From: Alphaproteobacteria bacterium | GTDB taxonomy: Bacteria; Myxococcota_A; UBA796; CAJQPC01 | Direction of reading: 5' to 3' | Length of the DNA stretch: 64,000 nucleotides | NCBI GenBank assembly: GCA_020632795.1 | Contig: JACKEV010000012.1 | Location: forward strand, 248,001-312,000 | In this document: piece after piece, positions 16,809 through 25,689 of the stretch | Position numbering within the stretch: the stretch's first letter is position 1 | Layout: each line of letters opens with the position of its first letter | Position numbers and translations under genes: made by a program | Notes under the pieces: generated by a model | Seen by the model: the letters and a program-made list of their open reading frames with translations, nothing else | What the model was told of the DNA's origin: nothing | Database searches by the model: none

Positions 16809-19421
16809 TCAGCGCTCGGGCAGGCTCCGGGCCAGCCTGAGGCCCAGGCCCGGGAAAACCTGGTTCTTGTTCACCGCGTCCCGGCGAAACAGGCGCGCCC
16901 CGCGGCTGAAGGTGCTGAACCCGCTGCCTCGGATCCAGGCGATCGCCTCGTCACCGGGGCCGTCCGCGCACCAGTCCACGCTGTTGCCGGCCAGGCCGCG
17001 GACCCCGTAGGGGCTCTCGTCCACCGGGAAGCTGTCCACCACCTGGGGCAGCGGCCGGGTCGGGGCAAAGTCCCGATTGCAGGCGAAGGTCGGATCGTAG
17101 CGGTTCCCCCAGGGGAACGTACGCGCGTCCGCGCCGCGGCTGGCCTTCTCCCACTCGTCGCTGCGGGGCAGGCGCCAGGGCAGACCGGTCTGCTCCGCGA
17201 TCCAGGCACAGTACGCCCTGGCCTGGCGCCAGTTCACCATGAACACCGGCCAGTCCCACTGCCAGGTGTCGCCGTCGGCGTCGGTGGTGGGGACGAAGCC
17301 GGTGTCAGTGACCCCCAGCACCAGGGTGCCGAGTTCCTCCGGGCTCTTGCCCCGCGTCCGCGGGGCCAGCCGGAGCGCCGCGTCGAGGCCCTCCCGGGCG
17401 CGGATATCGTCGAGGAAGGCGATGTACTCCCGCACCGTCAGGGGGAAGCGGCGCACGACGAAGCCGTCGATCCATGCTGTCCGTAAAGGGGACTGCTCAT
17501 CGTTCCCCGGGTTCCCCAGCTCCGTCCAGCCCGCGGGGACGTACACGTCGTCGGGCCCGAGGGTGCCCACGGGGGGCAGGGGGATGGCGGCGGGCTGATC
17601 GGAGCCGGGGGCCTGACCATGCCAGATCTGCTCTCGGCGGATGCACACCGGGTATCGGATGGTGTGATGACCAGGGGCGCTCAGCTCGACCAGATAGCTC
17701 CCCATCTCCAGGGGCGCGTCCACCATCGGGGTGCGGCCCAGGCTGCTCTCGTAGATGGGGACCAGGCGGCGGGACTGCTCGACATAGCGGTAGAGGTCGG
17801 CGCGGGCCTCCGCGGGGGCCGTGTGCAGGGTCAGGCGGCCGGTGCCCTTCAGGTAGCTGTCGTAGCGCCCCGTGTTGTGGAGCCGCAGGAGCTGCTCGTA
17901 GCGGGCCGCGGCGTCCTCATCCATGCGGCGCTCGGCGTCCTGGTGACGGGCGTGGAAGGTCGCGGCCAGCCGGTCGTGGGCGTCGGGCAGGTCGGGCACG
18001 AAGGTCAACGCGCCCTGGATCCGCTGGAGCCGCCGCGCCTCCTGCGTGGCCGCCTCGCGGGCCAGGGCGATCGCGCGGTCCTCCATCGACCACGCGGACT
18101 GCTTCTGCGCGACGGGCGCGGTGGCGGGGATGCCGGCCAGGCGGCTGGCGGCCTCGTCCCGAAGGCGCGCGGCCTCCTCGCGGGAGGCGGTGATCTGGGG
18201 GAGCAGCTCGTCGGTCTCCGCGAGGATCGCCATCGCCTGGTCGTGGCGCCAGGCGCCGTCCAGCCACCGGGCGACCAGCGAGGCCACCTCCTGGGCGTCC
18301 TTGAAGCGCCCGGCGGGCTCGGCGGCCATCGCCTTGTCGCAGATGTCGATCAGCTCCGTGGGCAGCGGCCCGCGCGCCTCGGTCGCCGCGGCGGTCAGGG
18401 ATGGGGCCGAGCCGCGCAGCAGCTTCCGCCGGATGGACTTGTTGGAGCGGCCCGGGAACGGGGGAGCGCCTGACAGGATGTGGTAGAGGGTCGCGCCCAG
18501 GCCGTAGACGTCGGTCTGAGGGCCGATCGCGTCGGTCATGCCGCGGGCCTGCTCGGGGGCCATGTACGAGGGGGTCCCGATGATGGTGCCGTGCAGGGTG
18601 CCCCGGGTGGAGTCCACCGTGCGGGTGGTCTCGATGATCTCCTCGGTCTCCAGGTCCTCCTCGGCGGACTCCTGGACGGTGCGGACGACCTTGGCGATGC
18701 CCCAGTCGAGCACCATGACCTCGCCGAAGCCGCCGACCATGATGTTGGCGGGCTTGAGGTCGCGGTGCAGCACCCCCCGGCTGTGGGCGAAGGCGACGGT
18801 CTCGCAGACCCGGCGGAAGACCTCGATGAGCCGCCGGAAGGTCCAGCCGCCCTCCACCGGGATCCACCGCCCGCCCGCGGCCCGGCTGTGGACGAGCCGG
18901 ATCGCCTCCAGCAGGGTGATCCCGGAGATCTCCTTCATGGTGAACCAGACCCGGCCGTCGGGGAGCACGCCGAGGTCGTGCACCGGGACCACGCCGGGGT
19001 GCTGGAGCTGGGCGGTGACCTGGGCCTCGGCGACGAACAGCGCGGCCTTGTCGGGGGTCAGCTCCTTGTCGGGGCGCAGGATCTTGACCACCATGCGGCG
19101 GTTCAGCAGCCGATCCCGCACCCGGCGCAGCTCCCCCATGCCGCCGTGCGCGATGGGCTCGATGTCGTCGTAGCGCTCCTTGAAGACGCTCAGGCGGGCC
19201 TGCTCGCTCAGGGTGGCCAGAGGGGGCAGCGCGGGCGGGGTCCCGACGGTGGGGGGGGACTCCAGCGTGGTCTCGGCGACCTCATACAGGTGCAGGGCGG
19301 TCCGCCGGACGAGCTGATACATCGGCCCGAAGAGGGCGTCGTCGAGGTCGTGGTGCTTCAGGAAGGTCTGGAGCTCTTCTTCGAGCGGTCCGGGAGCCTT
19401 CGGGTTGGAGGAGTCGGGCAT
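16809..19421 (-). CDS. Ser/Thr protein kinase fused to a formylglycine-enzyme (SUMF1) domain
   Basis: 870 residues. The kinase domain (about 85-390) has a Gly loop IAHGGMGELRRV, Lys113 in VVKIL, the catalytic HRDLKPANIM at 219-228, DWG at 239 instead of DFG, and YMAPEQ. A long helical linker follows. Residues about 625-868 match the SUMF1/FGE fold: VYVPAGW, RTAWIDGFVVRRFPLTVREY, PVFMVNWRQARAYCAWI, LPRSDEWEKASRG, GLAGNSVDWC and a final GLRLARSL. Such fusions are known in myxobacteria and planctomycetes; there the C-terminal domain usually serves as a sensor or binding module. No transmembrane helix is obvious, so it is probably cytoplasmic. A TAGAAT -10-like hexamer (19454-19449, reverse) lies near the start. 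Confidence 0.9.
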   Translation of the reverse strand: MPDSSNPKAPGPLEEELQTFLKHHDLDDALFGPMYQLVRRTALHLYEVAETTLESPPTVGTPPALPPLATLSEQARLSVFKERYDDIEPIAHGGMGELRRVRDRLLNRRMVVKILRPDKELTPDKAALFVAEAQVTAQLQHPGVVPVHDLGVLPDGRVWFTMKEISGITLLEAIRLVHSRAAGGRWIPVEGGWTFRRLIEVFRRVCETVAFAHSRGVLHRDLKPANIMVGGFGEVMVLDWGIAKVVRTVQESAEEDLETEEIIETTRTVDSTRGTLHGTIIGTPSYMAPEQARGMTDAIGPQTDVYGLGATLYHILSGAPPFPGRSNKSIRRKLLRGSAPSLTAAATEARGPLPTELIDICDKAMAAEPAGRFKDAQEVASLVARWLDGAWRHDQAMAILAETDELLPQITASREEAARLRDEAASRLAGIPATAPVAQKQSAWSMEDRAIALAREAATQEARRLQRIQGALTFVPDLPDAHDRLAATFHARHQDAERRMDEDAAARYEQLLRLHNTGRYDSYLKGTGRLTLHTAPAEARADLYRYVEQSRRLVPIYESSLGRTPMVDAPLEMGSYLVELSAPGHHTIRYPVCIRREQIWHGQAPGSDQPAAIPLPPVGTLGPDDVYVPAGWTELGNPGNDEQSPLRTAWIDGFVVRRFPLTVREYIAFLDDIRAREGLDAALRLAPRTRGKSPEELGTLVLGVTDTGFVPTTDADGDTWQWDWPVFMVNWRQARAYCAWIAEQTGLPWRLPRSDEWEKASRGADARTFPWGNRYDPTFACNRDFAPTRPLPQVVDSFPVDESPYGVRGLAGNSVDWCADGPGDEAIAWIRGSGFSTFSRGARLFRRDAVNKNQVFPGLGLRLARSLPER

Positions 19422-19512
19422 GCAGTCAGCGGACGTGTGGGCTCCCTGATTCTACAGATCGATCCGGTGGGCGCGCGCGAAGAGCCGCGCTACGGTGGCG
19501 ATGAGGTCCGCT

Positions 19513-20094
19513 ATGTCCTTGTTGCTCACCGCGTTCACCGGGCTCGCGCTGGCCGCCGCGCCGCCCCCCTATCCCGCGACCCTCGTCGGGGCGTTGTCCG
19601 TGACCGGGGGGCCCGACTCCCTGGGCAGCATCGGTACGGGGCGCGCCTTGATCCACTTCGCGCCGGTCTCCCTCGACCTGGCCGGCGGGGAGGGCTACCT
19701 CGGCCTCTCGCCCCGGCACGTCGGCTCTGTGTTCGTGGGCGCCCGTCGCTACCTGCCGGTGGGGCTCTACGCCCGGGGCGGCTTCTACCACCAGCACGAG
19801 ACCGACTGGCAGCGCTTCCTGTCCGACCCGGGGCCCATCCTGGCGGGGGTGGGGGACGGCATCAACCACCGCTCCGGGCTGCAGATCGCCTTCGGCTACG
19901 AGTATGCCTGGGCGCGCATCATCCCCGACGGCTTCTACGGGCGGCTGCGCAGCGGGGTCGAGCTGTCGGTGGCGATCATGCCCGACCAGCGGGGGCCGTG
20001 GATCTACGCCTCGCTGGACTTCACCAACGGGATCGACGTCGGGCGGCGGCGAGACACGGCCAGCAGCAGCAGCCCCAGCAGCCCGGCGCCCTGA
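19513..20094 (+). CDS. Putative small outer-membrane beta-barrel protein
   Basis: About 193 residues. The signal peptide MSLLLTAFTGLALAAAPPPYP has GAGG placed 6 bases before the ATG at 19513; ATG 19501 and GTG 19495 are alternatives. The mature part shows alternating strands with aromatic girdle residues (VGSVFVGARRYLPVGLYARG, FGYEYAWARIIP, GPWIYASLDFTNG), like a small barrel. A true barrel should end in an aromatic residue. Here an odd Arg/Ser/Pro tail (RRRDTASSSSPSSPAP) follows, lying over the 3' end of the convergent gene (91-base overlap). Function unknown. Confidence 0.6.
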   Translation: MSLLLTAFTGLALAAAPPPYPATLVGALSVTGGPDSLGSIGTGRALIHFAPVSLDLAGGEGYLGLSPRHVGSVFVGARRYLPVGLYARGGFYHQHETDWQRFLSDPGPILAGVGDGINHRSGLQIAFGYEYAWARIIPDGFYGRLRSGVELSVAIMPDQRGPWIYASLDFTNGIDVGRRRDTASSSSPSSPAP

Positions 20095-20891
20095 GGACCG
20101 GTGGACGCGCAGCCCCCGCAGCTGCCCCCGGCGTCCACGGCGCAGGCACCGCTGCCATCCCCCAGCGCCAGGCAGGCGTAGCCCTCCGGGCAGGAGGCGT
20201 CGTCCTCGCAGCTCTCCGTGCAGTAGCGGTCCGCCCCGTCCACCAGGCAGAACAGGTCTCCCTCGCAGTCCGGGGTCTCCACGCAGGGATCCCCCAGGGC
20301 GCCGTCACCGGCCGCGCCGACCGGGTACAGGGTGCAGAGGCCGTCGATGTCATCGTCCTCCAGGCTGCGGGCTTCGGGCTGGCCGGCGAGGGCGGGGTTG
20401 AGGCTCGCTCCGGTGACGTTGGAGTGCCACAGACCCAGCATGTGCCCGACGCTGTGGGTGATGCCGGCCTGGACATCCATGCGCACGGTGCCGTCGCCGT
20501 CGGTGGACCAGGCGTAGTGCTGGGCGTTCAGGGCCACGTCCGCCTCGACGACGCGAGCGCCAGCGGTGTACAGCACCGGCGCGGTGACCAACGCCGGATC
20601 GTCGGGCCACCCGGCGTCCACGATGAAGATGACGTTGCGGCCGTCCTGAGGGTCCCCGAACTGCGAACCCTGAGCGCGCCCGGCGTATTCGAAGGACACG
20701 TCCGCGCAGGACACCTCGTCCCAGGCTTCGACCCCGGCGGTGATGGCCGCGACCGCGGCCTCCTCCTCCAGGCCGCCGCCCAGCTCGGCCGCGATGAACC
20801 AGGGGATGGGCATGTCCGCGTCGTCCCAGGTGGCGCCCGTGGCGTCCCAGGCCAGCGCGGCGGTCGAGGTCAGCAAGAGCAGGGAGATCAT
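20004..20891 (-). CDS. Secreted matrixin-like protein with altered active site and MYXO-CTERM-like tail
   Basis: 295 residues. A signal peptide (MISLLLLTSTAALAWD) leads into a matrixin (M10-like) domain with the family's AWST motif and DVQ before the zinc site. The zinc site reads H146-S-V-G-H150-x5-H156 instead of HExGHxxGxxH: the three zinc-binding histidines stay but the catalytic Glu is Ser147 (codon AGC). A Cys-rich segment follows (DPCVETPDCEGDLFC, ESCEDDASCPEGYAC). The end, CGGCAST then a hydrophobic stretch (GLLGLLLLAV) and RRR, resembles the MYXO-CTERM surface-sorting signal. It probably binds zinc but may not cleave peptides. It is the last gene of a three-gene reverse unit (20004-23258). 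Confidence 0.8.
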   Translation of the reverse strand: MISLLLLTSTAALAWDATGATWDDADMPIPWFIAAELGGGLEEEAAVAAITAGVEAWDEVSCADVSFEYAGRAQGSQFGDPQDGRNVIFIVDAGWPDDPALVTAPVLYTAGARVVEADVALNAQHYAWSTDGDGTVRMDVQAGITHSVGHMLGLWHSNVTGASLNPALAGQPEARSLEDDDIDGLCTLYPVGAAGDGALGDPCVETPDCEGDLFCLVDGADRYCTESCEDDASCPEGYACLALGDGSGACAVDAGGSCGGCASTGPQGAGLLGLLLLAVSRRRPTSIPLVKSSEA

Positions 20892-20901
20892 CGGTTGTCT
20901 T

Positions 20902-21942
20902 TCACCAGTGGAGCTGGAGGCCGAGCGCGGCGGTGCCGTTTCGGCGCTCGATGGAGGGGTCGAGCACGACGACGTCCCCGTCGGCGGGCGCCGTGCCCTG
21001 CTCCCGGCTCATCGTCAGCTCGGTGTAGACGCGAACGCGACCCTCGGCGGCGCGCCAGCAGAGCCGACCTGCCCCCAGCCAGCGGGCGTCCTCGCCGTCC
21101 TCCAGCCCGGTGGCCCGCTCGACGCGGCCATAGGCGTAGAGGTCGGCGCGACGCACCCCGAACAGGCGCCCGCCCAGCTCGGCCAGCAGCTCCTGGCTGA
21201 GCTGGGGGCCGTCGAAGCGGATCCATCCGGCCGACAGCATCCACCACCGCCAGCGCAGCTCAGCGTCGGCGTCGGTCCACAGCGAGGTGCCCAGGCTGGG
21301 GGAGGGGTGCCACAGAGCGGCCCCGCCGAGCTGGAAACGGACGCCCTCCGCGTATCCGTCCTGGGCCTCGGGCATGGTGCCGAGGGGGTGGAGCCGGACG
21401 CGGGCGCGGACGTAGGGGGCGTCGGCCGTCAGGGAGGGGTAGGCCACGCCGGCCTCCAGGCTCGCCCGCTCGGGCCAGGCGGCAGAGACCGCCGCCGCGC
21501 CGGCGTGGATGGGCAGGGTGACGCGGGAGAGCACAGGGCGCACGCTGTGGATGAGCTGCTCGGGCTCGTAGTCGCGGTCGCGGCTGACCTCGAGGTCGTT
21601 CCGCCCGACCCAGGCGCCGAAGACCCTGTTGCTTGACTGAATGCCCACCAGGGCCTCGGCGGACTCCAGGCCCCCGGCGTGCACCAGGCCCTCCTCCACC
21701 CGCAGGGCAGCGTAGCTGTTCAAAGGGCCGGTGATCTCGATGCCCAGGGCGCTTTGGACGATGCGCACGCTCTCGGTGGGGATCGGGTCCAGCCGGGCGA
21801 TGGCGCTCTCGTCACCGACCCAGGCGACCCACTGGGCGCCCAGCGCGGCCTCCCAGGAGAGGGTGAAGGGGCGGTCTGAGGGGTCCTGTGGAGGCTCGGC
21901 GCGGCTGGTGCTCACCAGGAGGAGCAGGCCGGTCAGGATCAT
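20902..21942 (-). CDS. Putative outer-membrane beta-barrel protein
   Basis: 346 residues with a short signal peptide (MILTGLLLLVSTSRAEPP). The body has many alternating hydrophobic/polar strands with aromatic residues (LSWEAALGAQWVAWVG, VRFQLGGAALWHP, ELRWRWWMLSAGWIRF) and ends LGLQLHW. A terminal aromatic preceded by alternating residues is the usual signal for barrel assembly by Bam. No specific porin family is recognised. Its ATG overlaps the upstream lipoprotein stop by 4 bases (ATGA), and the matrixin gene follows after 10 bases. The three are probably one transcript for surface proteins. Confidence 0.7.
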   Translation of the reverse strand: MILTGLLLLVSTSRAEPPQDPSDRPFTLSWEAALGAQWVAWVGDESAIARLDPIPTESVRIVQSALGIEITGPLNSYAALRVEEGLVHAGGLESAEALVGIQSSNRVFGAWVGRNDLEVSRDRDYEPEQLIHSVRPVLSRVTLPIHAGAAAVSAAWPERASLEAGVAYPSLTADAPYVRARVRLHPLGTMPEAQDGYAEGVRFQLGGAALWHPSPSLGTSLWTDADAELRWRWWMLSAGWIRFDGPQLSQELLAELGGRLFGVRRADLYAYGRVERATGLEDGEDARWLGAGRLCWRAAEGRVRVYTELTMSREQGTAPADGDVVVLDPSIERRNGTAALGLQLHW

Positions 21943-23258
21943 CGCTGCTCGGGGGCGGGGACGACGCTCAGCTCGGCGTAGTTGAAGGTGTTGACGTGCC
22001 CGCCGAAGACCGGGCGGATGTCACTGCCGACGAAGAGGAAGGCCAGGTGGTCGTCGCTGGCGAGCAGCCTCAGAGCCGTCGGGGAGCCGATCGAGAGGGC
22101 CAGGTCGGGGTGTCGCCAGGCGCCGCGCAGCTCGCCGTCCACGTCCAGATCCAGCAGGGCGCCGGAGGTGTCGGCCACCCACCAGCCCTGCTCCGAGGCG
22201 AGGACCTGGGGGAAGCGGGCCCCCTCGCCCAGGGAGCGGCGGTCCAGCTCGGCGCCGCCGAGATCGAAGAAGGCGAGGTAGCCCTCGGTCAGCTCATCCC
22301 AGGCCACGGCGAGGACGTCGCCCCGGGCGGCCAGGGCGGGGCGGGTCTCATAGCTGCAGTCTGCGCCGACGACCACCTTGGACCACTGGACGGCACCGTC
22401 CGCGCCCAGCCCGAACAAGTTGAGCGTGCCGGTGCCCCCATCGCAGGTCGCCACCACGGCCCCTGCAGAGGTCTGCGCCGCGCCGAAGGACTGCGCGTCG
22501 TCGATGATCGCGGCGGGGGCGCCGCTGAACTGGCCGTCAGCGTCCAGCGGGATCGCCGACAAGGCGCGGTCGATGGCCCGGACCAGCAGCAGGCGGTCCG
22601 CCTCGCCCACGACCTGGAGGCCCCAGGGCTCCACCTCCAGCGGTGGGGCCGTGGGCGCCTCAAGCAGCGCGCCGTCGGGATCGAGCAGCGCGCGCACCAG
22701 GCCAGAGGCGTCGTCTCCCCCCACGTTCCCGTTGAGGTCGGTCCAGAAGGCCAGCAGGCCCTCCCCCTGGGGGCTCAGCGAGGCGGTGGAGGGGTCCGCC
22801 CAGCAGGTGCGCTCGGCGAGGTTGCGGCTGCGGATCGTGGCGTCCTGGGTGTCGTACCGGGTCAGGAACAGACCGGCGTCGGGGTCGGCGTCGCAGAACA
22901 GCGCGACCGGATCGGCGGCGCTCCCCACCAGGTCGAACGCGCCGAGCAGGTTCTCGAACCCGCACGGCGGCGGGGCCGGGGTCCCCGTGTCCTCGGAACC
23001 GTCCTCGAAGGGCTCCGGGCTGAGGCGCACGCACCACGACGGGGCCAGGACATCCCCGCCCTCCAGCGGCTCGGAGAGGGTGGAGCCGCAGGCGTCCCCG
23101 AGCTGGTCGACCCAGGGCGCGCCGGTGTCTCCCGCAGAGTCGCCGGGCTGCCAGCGGGTGACCGGGGCGGTGTCGGTGGCCTCGGGGGCCGCGCTCAGGT
23201 CGCGGTCGTCCGGGGCGGTGCAGCCGGCCAGCGCCAGCGCGAGGGGGAGGTGTCCCAT
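21939..23258 (-). CDS. Lipoprotein with beta-propeller-like repeats, unknown function
   Basis: 439 residues. MGHLPLALALAGCTAPDD is a lipoprotein signal with lipobox LAGC (Cys13). The mature protein begins with a linker rich in Asp, Thr and Pro. It then shows repeated short strands with DLDVDGELRG- and FGLGADGAVQWSK-like blocks, suggesting a propeller or WD-like fold. Several cysteines are present (GDACGS, PSWCVR, PPCGF, TCWAD). It is the first gene of the three-gene reverse unit and has no clear Shine-Dalgarno. The 60-bp gap to the divergent acylphosphatase gene must hold both promoters. Confidence 0.65.
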   Translation of the reverse strand: MGHLPLALALAGCTAPDDRDLSAAPEATDTAPVTRWQPGDSAGDTGAPWVDQLGDACGSTLSEPLEGGDVLAPSWCVRLSPEPFEDGSEDTGTPAPPPCGFENLLGAFDLVGSAADPVALFCDADPDAGLFLTRYDTQDATIRSRNLAERTCWADPSTASLSPQGEGLLAFWTDLNGNVGGDDASGLVRALLDPDGALLEAPTAPPLEVEPWGLQVVGEADRLLLVRAIDRALSAIPLDADGQFSGAPAAIIDDAQSFGAAQTSAGAVVATCDGGTGTLNLFGLGADGAVQWSKVVVGADCSYETRPALAARGDVLAVAWDELTEGYLAFFDLGGAELDRRSLGEGARFPQVLASEQGWWVADTSGALLDLDVDGELRGAWRHPDLALSIGSPTALRLLASDDHLAFLFVGSDIRPVFGGHVNTFNYAELSVVPAPEQR

Positions 23259-23318
23259 ACGGCATCAGGATATGCACCCCCGGCCGAACCGCAACCGGAT
23301 CCTTTGTCAGGAGCCTGT

Positions 23319-23597
23319 ATGACCCACCAGCGCGTCCACCTGCTCATCTCCGGCCGGGTCCAGGGGGTTTGGTACCGGGCCAGCACCCAGCGGGAGGCGG
23401 CGCGCCTCGGCCTGGTGGGCTGGGTCCGCAACCTGCCCGACGGCCGGGTGGAGGCGGTGGCCGAGGGGCCGCCGGACCAGCTCGACGCGCTGGTGGACTG
23501 GTGTCACGAGGGCCCCCGCGACGCCCGGGTCACCGGGGTGACCGTCGAGCGCCTGCCTCCGCAGGGGGACCTCGCCGGCTTCGAGGTCCTGCGCTGA
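23319..23597 (+). CDS. acyP: Acylphosphatase
   Basis: A 92-residue enzyme of normal family length that hydrolyses acyl phosphates. The two catalytic residues are in place: Arg20 in the phosphate loop GRVQGVWYR, and Asn38 in WVRNLPDGRVEAVAEG. AGGAG lies upstream of the ATG. It is followed after 46 bases by the membrane kinase gene and may be read with it, though nothing links their functions. Confidence 0.93.
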   Translation: MTHQRVHLLISGRVQGVWYRASTQREAARLGLVGWVRNLPDGRVEAVAEGPPDQLDALVDWCHEGPRDARVTGVTVERLPPQGDLAGFEVLR

Positions 23598-23643
23598 GGT
23601 CCCCCGCTGGCGCTACACTGGGCGCCTGAGTCAGGAGGTCGCC

Positions 23644-25683
23644 GTGGAGCTGGAAGCCGGAACGCGCATCGACACCTGGGTGGTCGAGAAGAAGCTGGGC
23701 GGCGGCGCCATGGGCGCGGTGTTCTTGTGCCACGACGCCGCCGCGCCCGGCATCCGCGCGGCGGTCAAGGTCATCTCCGGGCAGGGGATGGACGACCTGG
23801 AGCTGCGCTTCGTGAAGGAGGCGGAGATCCTCTCCCAGCTCGACCACCCCGCGATCGTGCGCTTCCAGGGCTGCCGGCTGACCGGCGCGCACCGCTACCT
23901 GGTCATGGAGTTCGTGGAGGGGGAGTCCCTGGAGCGCGCCCTGGAGCGCGGGCCGCTGCCCGAGGCGGATGTGCTGCGCATGGCCCGCACCCTGGCCGAC
24001 GCCCTGGACCACGCCCACGCCAAGGGGGTCTCCCATCGGGACATCAAGCCGGCCAACGTCGTGCTGCACGGGCCGGAGCGGGAGCCGACCCTGGTGGACT
24101 TCGGCATCGCGGTGCGCGACAAGGGCACGCGGATGACCCAGCAGGGCTTCCTGCTGGGCACGCTGCCCTACATCCCGCCCGAAGCCCTGGGGGGCGACGA
24201 CCCGGACCTCAACCGCTGGGACCTCTACTCCCTGGGGGTGGTGCTCTACGACTGCCTCAGCAGCACCCCGGCCTTCGCCTCCGGCGGGGGCCCCAGCGCC
24301 GCCCAGCAGGCACGGGTGATCCGGGCCAAGCTGGAGATCCCGCACCTGGACCCGGGGGAGGGGGTGTCTGAGGGGGTCCGGGCGCTCATCCAGGACCTGA
24401 CGGCGGCGGACCCCGAGGGGCGCATCGGCTCGGCGGCCGAGCTGCGCGACCGGGTGGACGCCCTGCTGGACCCCAGCCGGGAGGCCCCCGCGCGCCCGGT
24501 GACCGCGGCGGCGCCGACGGTGCAGCGGCGGCCCTGGGCCATGCTGGCGGCGGCGGCGGCGGCGTTGATGCTGGTGGGGCTGTGGGCGGTGACCCGGGGC
24601 CCGGCGCTGCGCGACCTGGAGCTGCAGGTGCACGGCCTGGGCCCGGACACCCCGGTGGAGGCCCGGGTGGGCGAGCGCAGCGGCGCTGGCGGGGCCGCGC
24701 TCGCCTTCGCGGGGCTGCCCCTGGGTCCGACCGAGGTCATCGTCGCTGCAGGAGAGGGCTGCTCGGTGGAGGACTGCCCGGGGGAGGGCTGCTCCGCCTG
24801 CTGCTCCTGGACCCGGCTGTCCACCGAGGTCGCCGACGGCGACGGCCCCCAGACCCTGGAGGTCCAGCTCGACCCGCCCCCCGGCGAGCGGGACCGCTCC
24901 ATCCTGTTCGCCATCCCCCAGGCCCGGGACCTGGAGGTCGTCTCCCTGACCTTCCGCGCGCCGGATGGATCCACGGCGGCCCGCACCCTGGCGGGTCACG
25001 TCAAGCTCAAGCCCGATGAGTACGTGCTCATCGCAGAGAGCGGCGAGTGCCCCGCTGAAGCGCAGGGCTGTCTGGCCTCGGGGGCCTGCCCGGCGGGCTG
25101 CGTCTCCCAGGTCCAGGACTTCGGCGTGCCCTGCGGGCAGGGGCTGGTGACCCACACCCTCTACCTGCCCCTGGACCGTCTGGTGGCCGAGGGGCCTCGG
25201 GGCGTGGCCGCGGGCGGCGCCCCCACCCCGCCCCGCAGCCCGGCGGAGGCCGAGCTGAAGGAGATCCTGGCCGAGCTGGAGCAGGTCAAGGAGGTCGACG
25301 CGGAGGCCGCATCCGGCGACCCGGCGGCGGTCCTGGCCGCCAAGCAGCAGCAGGTCGATGCGCTGGTGGCCCGGGTGGACGCCCTGGCGGCCTCGGCGCC
25401 CAAGGAGGAGCGGGAGCACGTGGCGGGCGCGAAGTTCGCCGCCGGGGTCGCGCTGGTGACCTACGCCAACCTCGCCGACGGGCTCTCCGAGGGCGAGGTC
25501 GCGGACGAGCCCCGCCGCCGTCAGGGGCTGGACCGGCTCAAGGAGAACCTCCAGCGTGCCCAGACGGGCAAGTGGTGGTGCGCCTGGCACGGGCGGTCCT
25601 ACAAGGTGCTGGCCCAGGAGCTGCCCGACGACTTCGACCTGGAGAAGCTGCCGGAGGTCAAGGCGGCGGCCGAGGAGGAGTGA
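23644..25683 (+). CDS. Transmembrane Ser/Thr protein kinase with Cys-rich exterior
   Basis: 679 residues, GTG start with AGGAGG upstream. The kinase domain (about 10-280) has GGGAMGAVF, Lys42, HRDIKPANVV at 131-140, DFG at 152-154 and PPE in place of APE. One transmembrane helix lies near 297-318 (WAMLAAAAAALMLVGLWAV). The outside part has a cysteine cluster (CSVEDCPGEGCSACCSW), a second one (CPAEAQGCLASGACPAGC), then a long charged coiled coil (EAELKEILAELEQVKEVDAE). It ends in KWWCAWHGRSYKVLAQELP. The design is that of a PknB-like receptor kinase; the ligand and targets are unknown. Confidence 0.88.
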   Translation: MELEAGTRIDTWVVEKKLGGGAMGAVFLCHDAAAPGIRAAVKVISGQGMDDLELRFVKEAEILSQLDHPAIVRFQGCRLTGAHRYLVMEFVEGESLERALERGPLPEADVLRMARTLADALDHAHAKGVSHRDIKPANVVLHGPEREPTLVDFGIAVRDKGTRMTQQGFLLGTLPYIPPEALGGDDPDLNRWDLYSLGVVLYDCLSSTPAFASGGGPSAAQQARVIRAKLEIPHLDPGEGVSEGVRALIQDLTAADPEGRIGSAAELRDRVDALLDPSREAPARPVTAAAPTVQRRPWAMLAAAAAALMLVGLWAVTRGPALRDLELQVHGLGPDTPVEARVGERSGAGGAALAFAGLPLGPTEVIVAAGEGCSVEDCPGEGCSACCSWTRLSTEVADGDGPQTLEVQLDPPPGERDRSILFAIPQARDLEVVSLTFRAPDGSTAARTLAGHVKLKPDEYVLIAESGECPAEAQGCLASGACPAGCVSQVQDFGVPCGQGLVTHTLYLPLDRLVAEGPRGVAAGGAPTPPRSPAEAELKEILAELEQVKEVDAEAASGDPAAVLAAKQQQVDALVARVDALAASAPKEEREHVAGAKFAAGVALVTYANLADGLSEGEVADEPRRRQGLDRLKENLQRAQTGKWWCAWHGRSYKVLAQELPDDFDLEKLPEVKAAAEEE

Positions 25684-25689
25684 CCCCGC

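Noticed and set aside
16809..19421. Diversity-generating retroelement target, because SUMF1/lectin folds are common targets
   Set aside because: No reverse transcriptase or template repeat was seen in the window.
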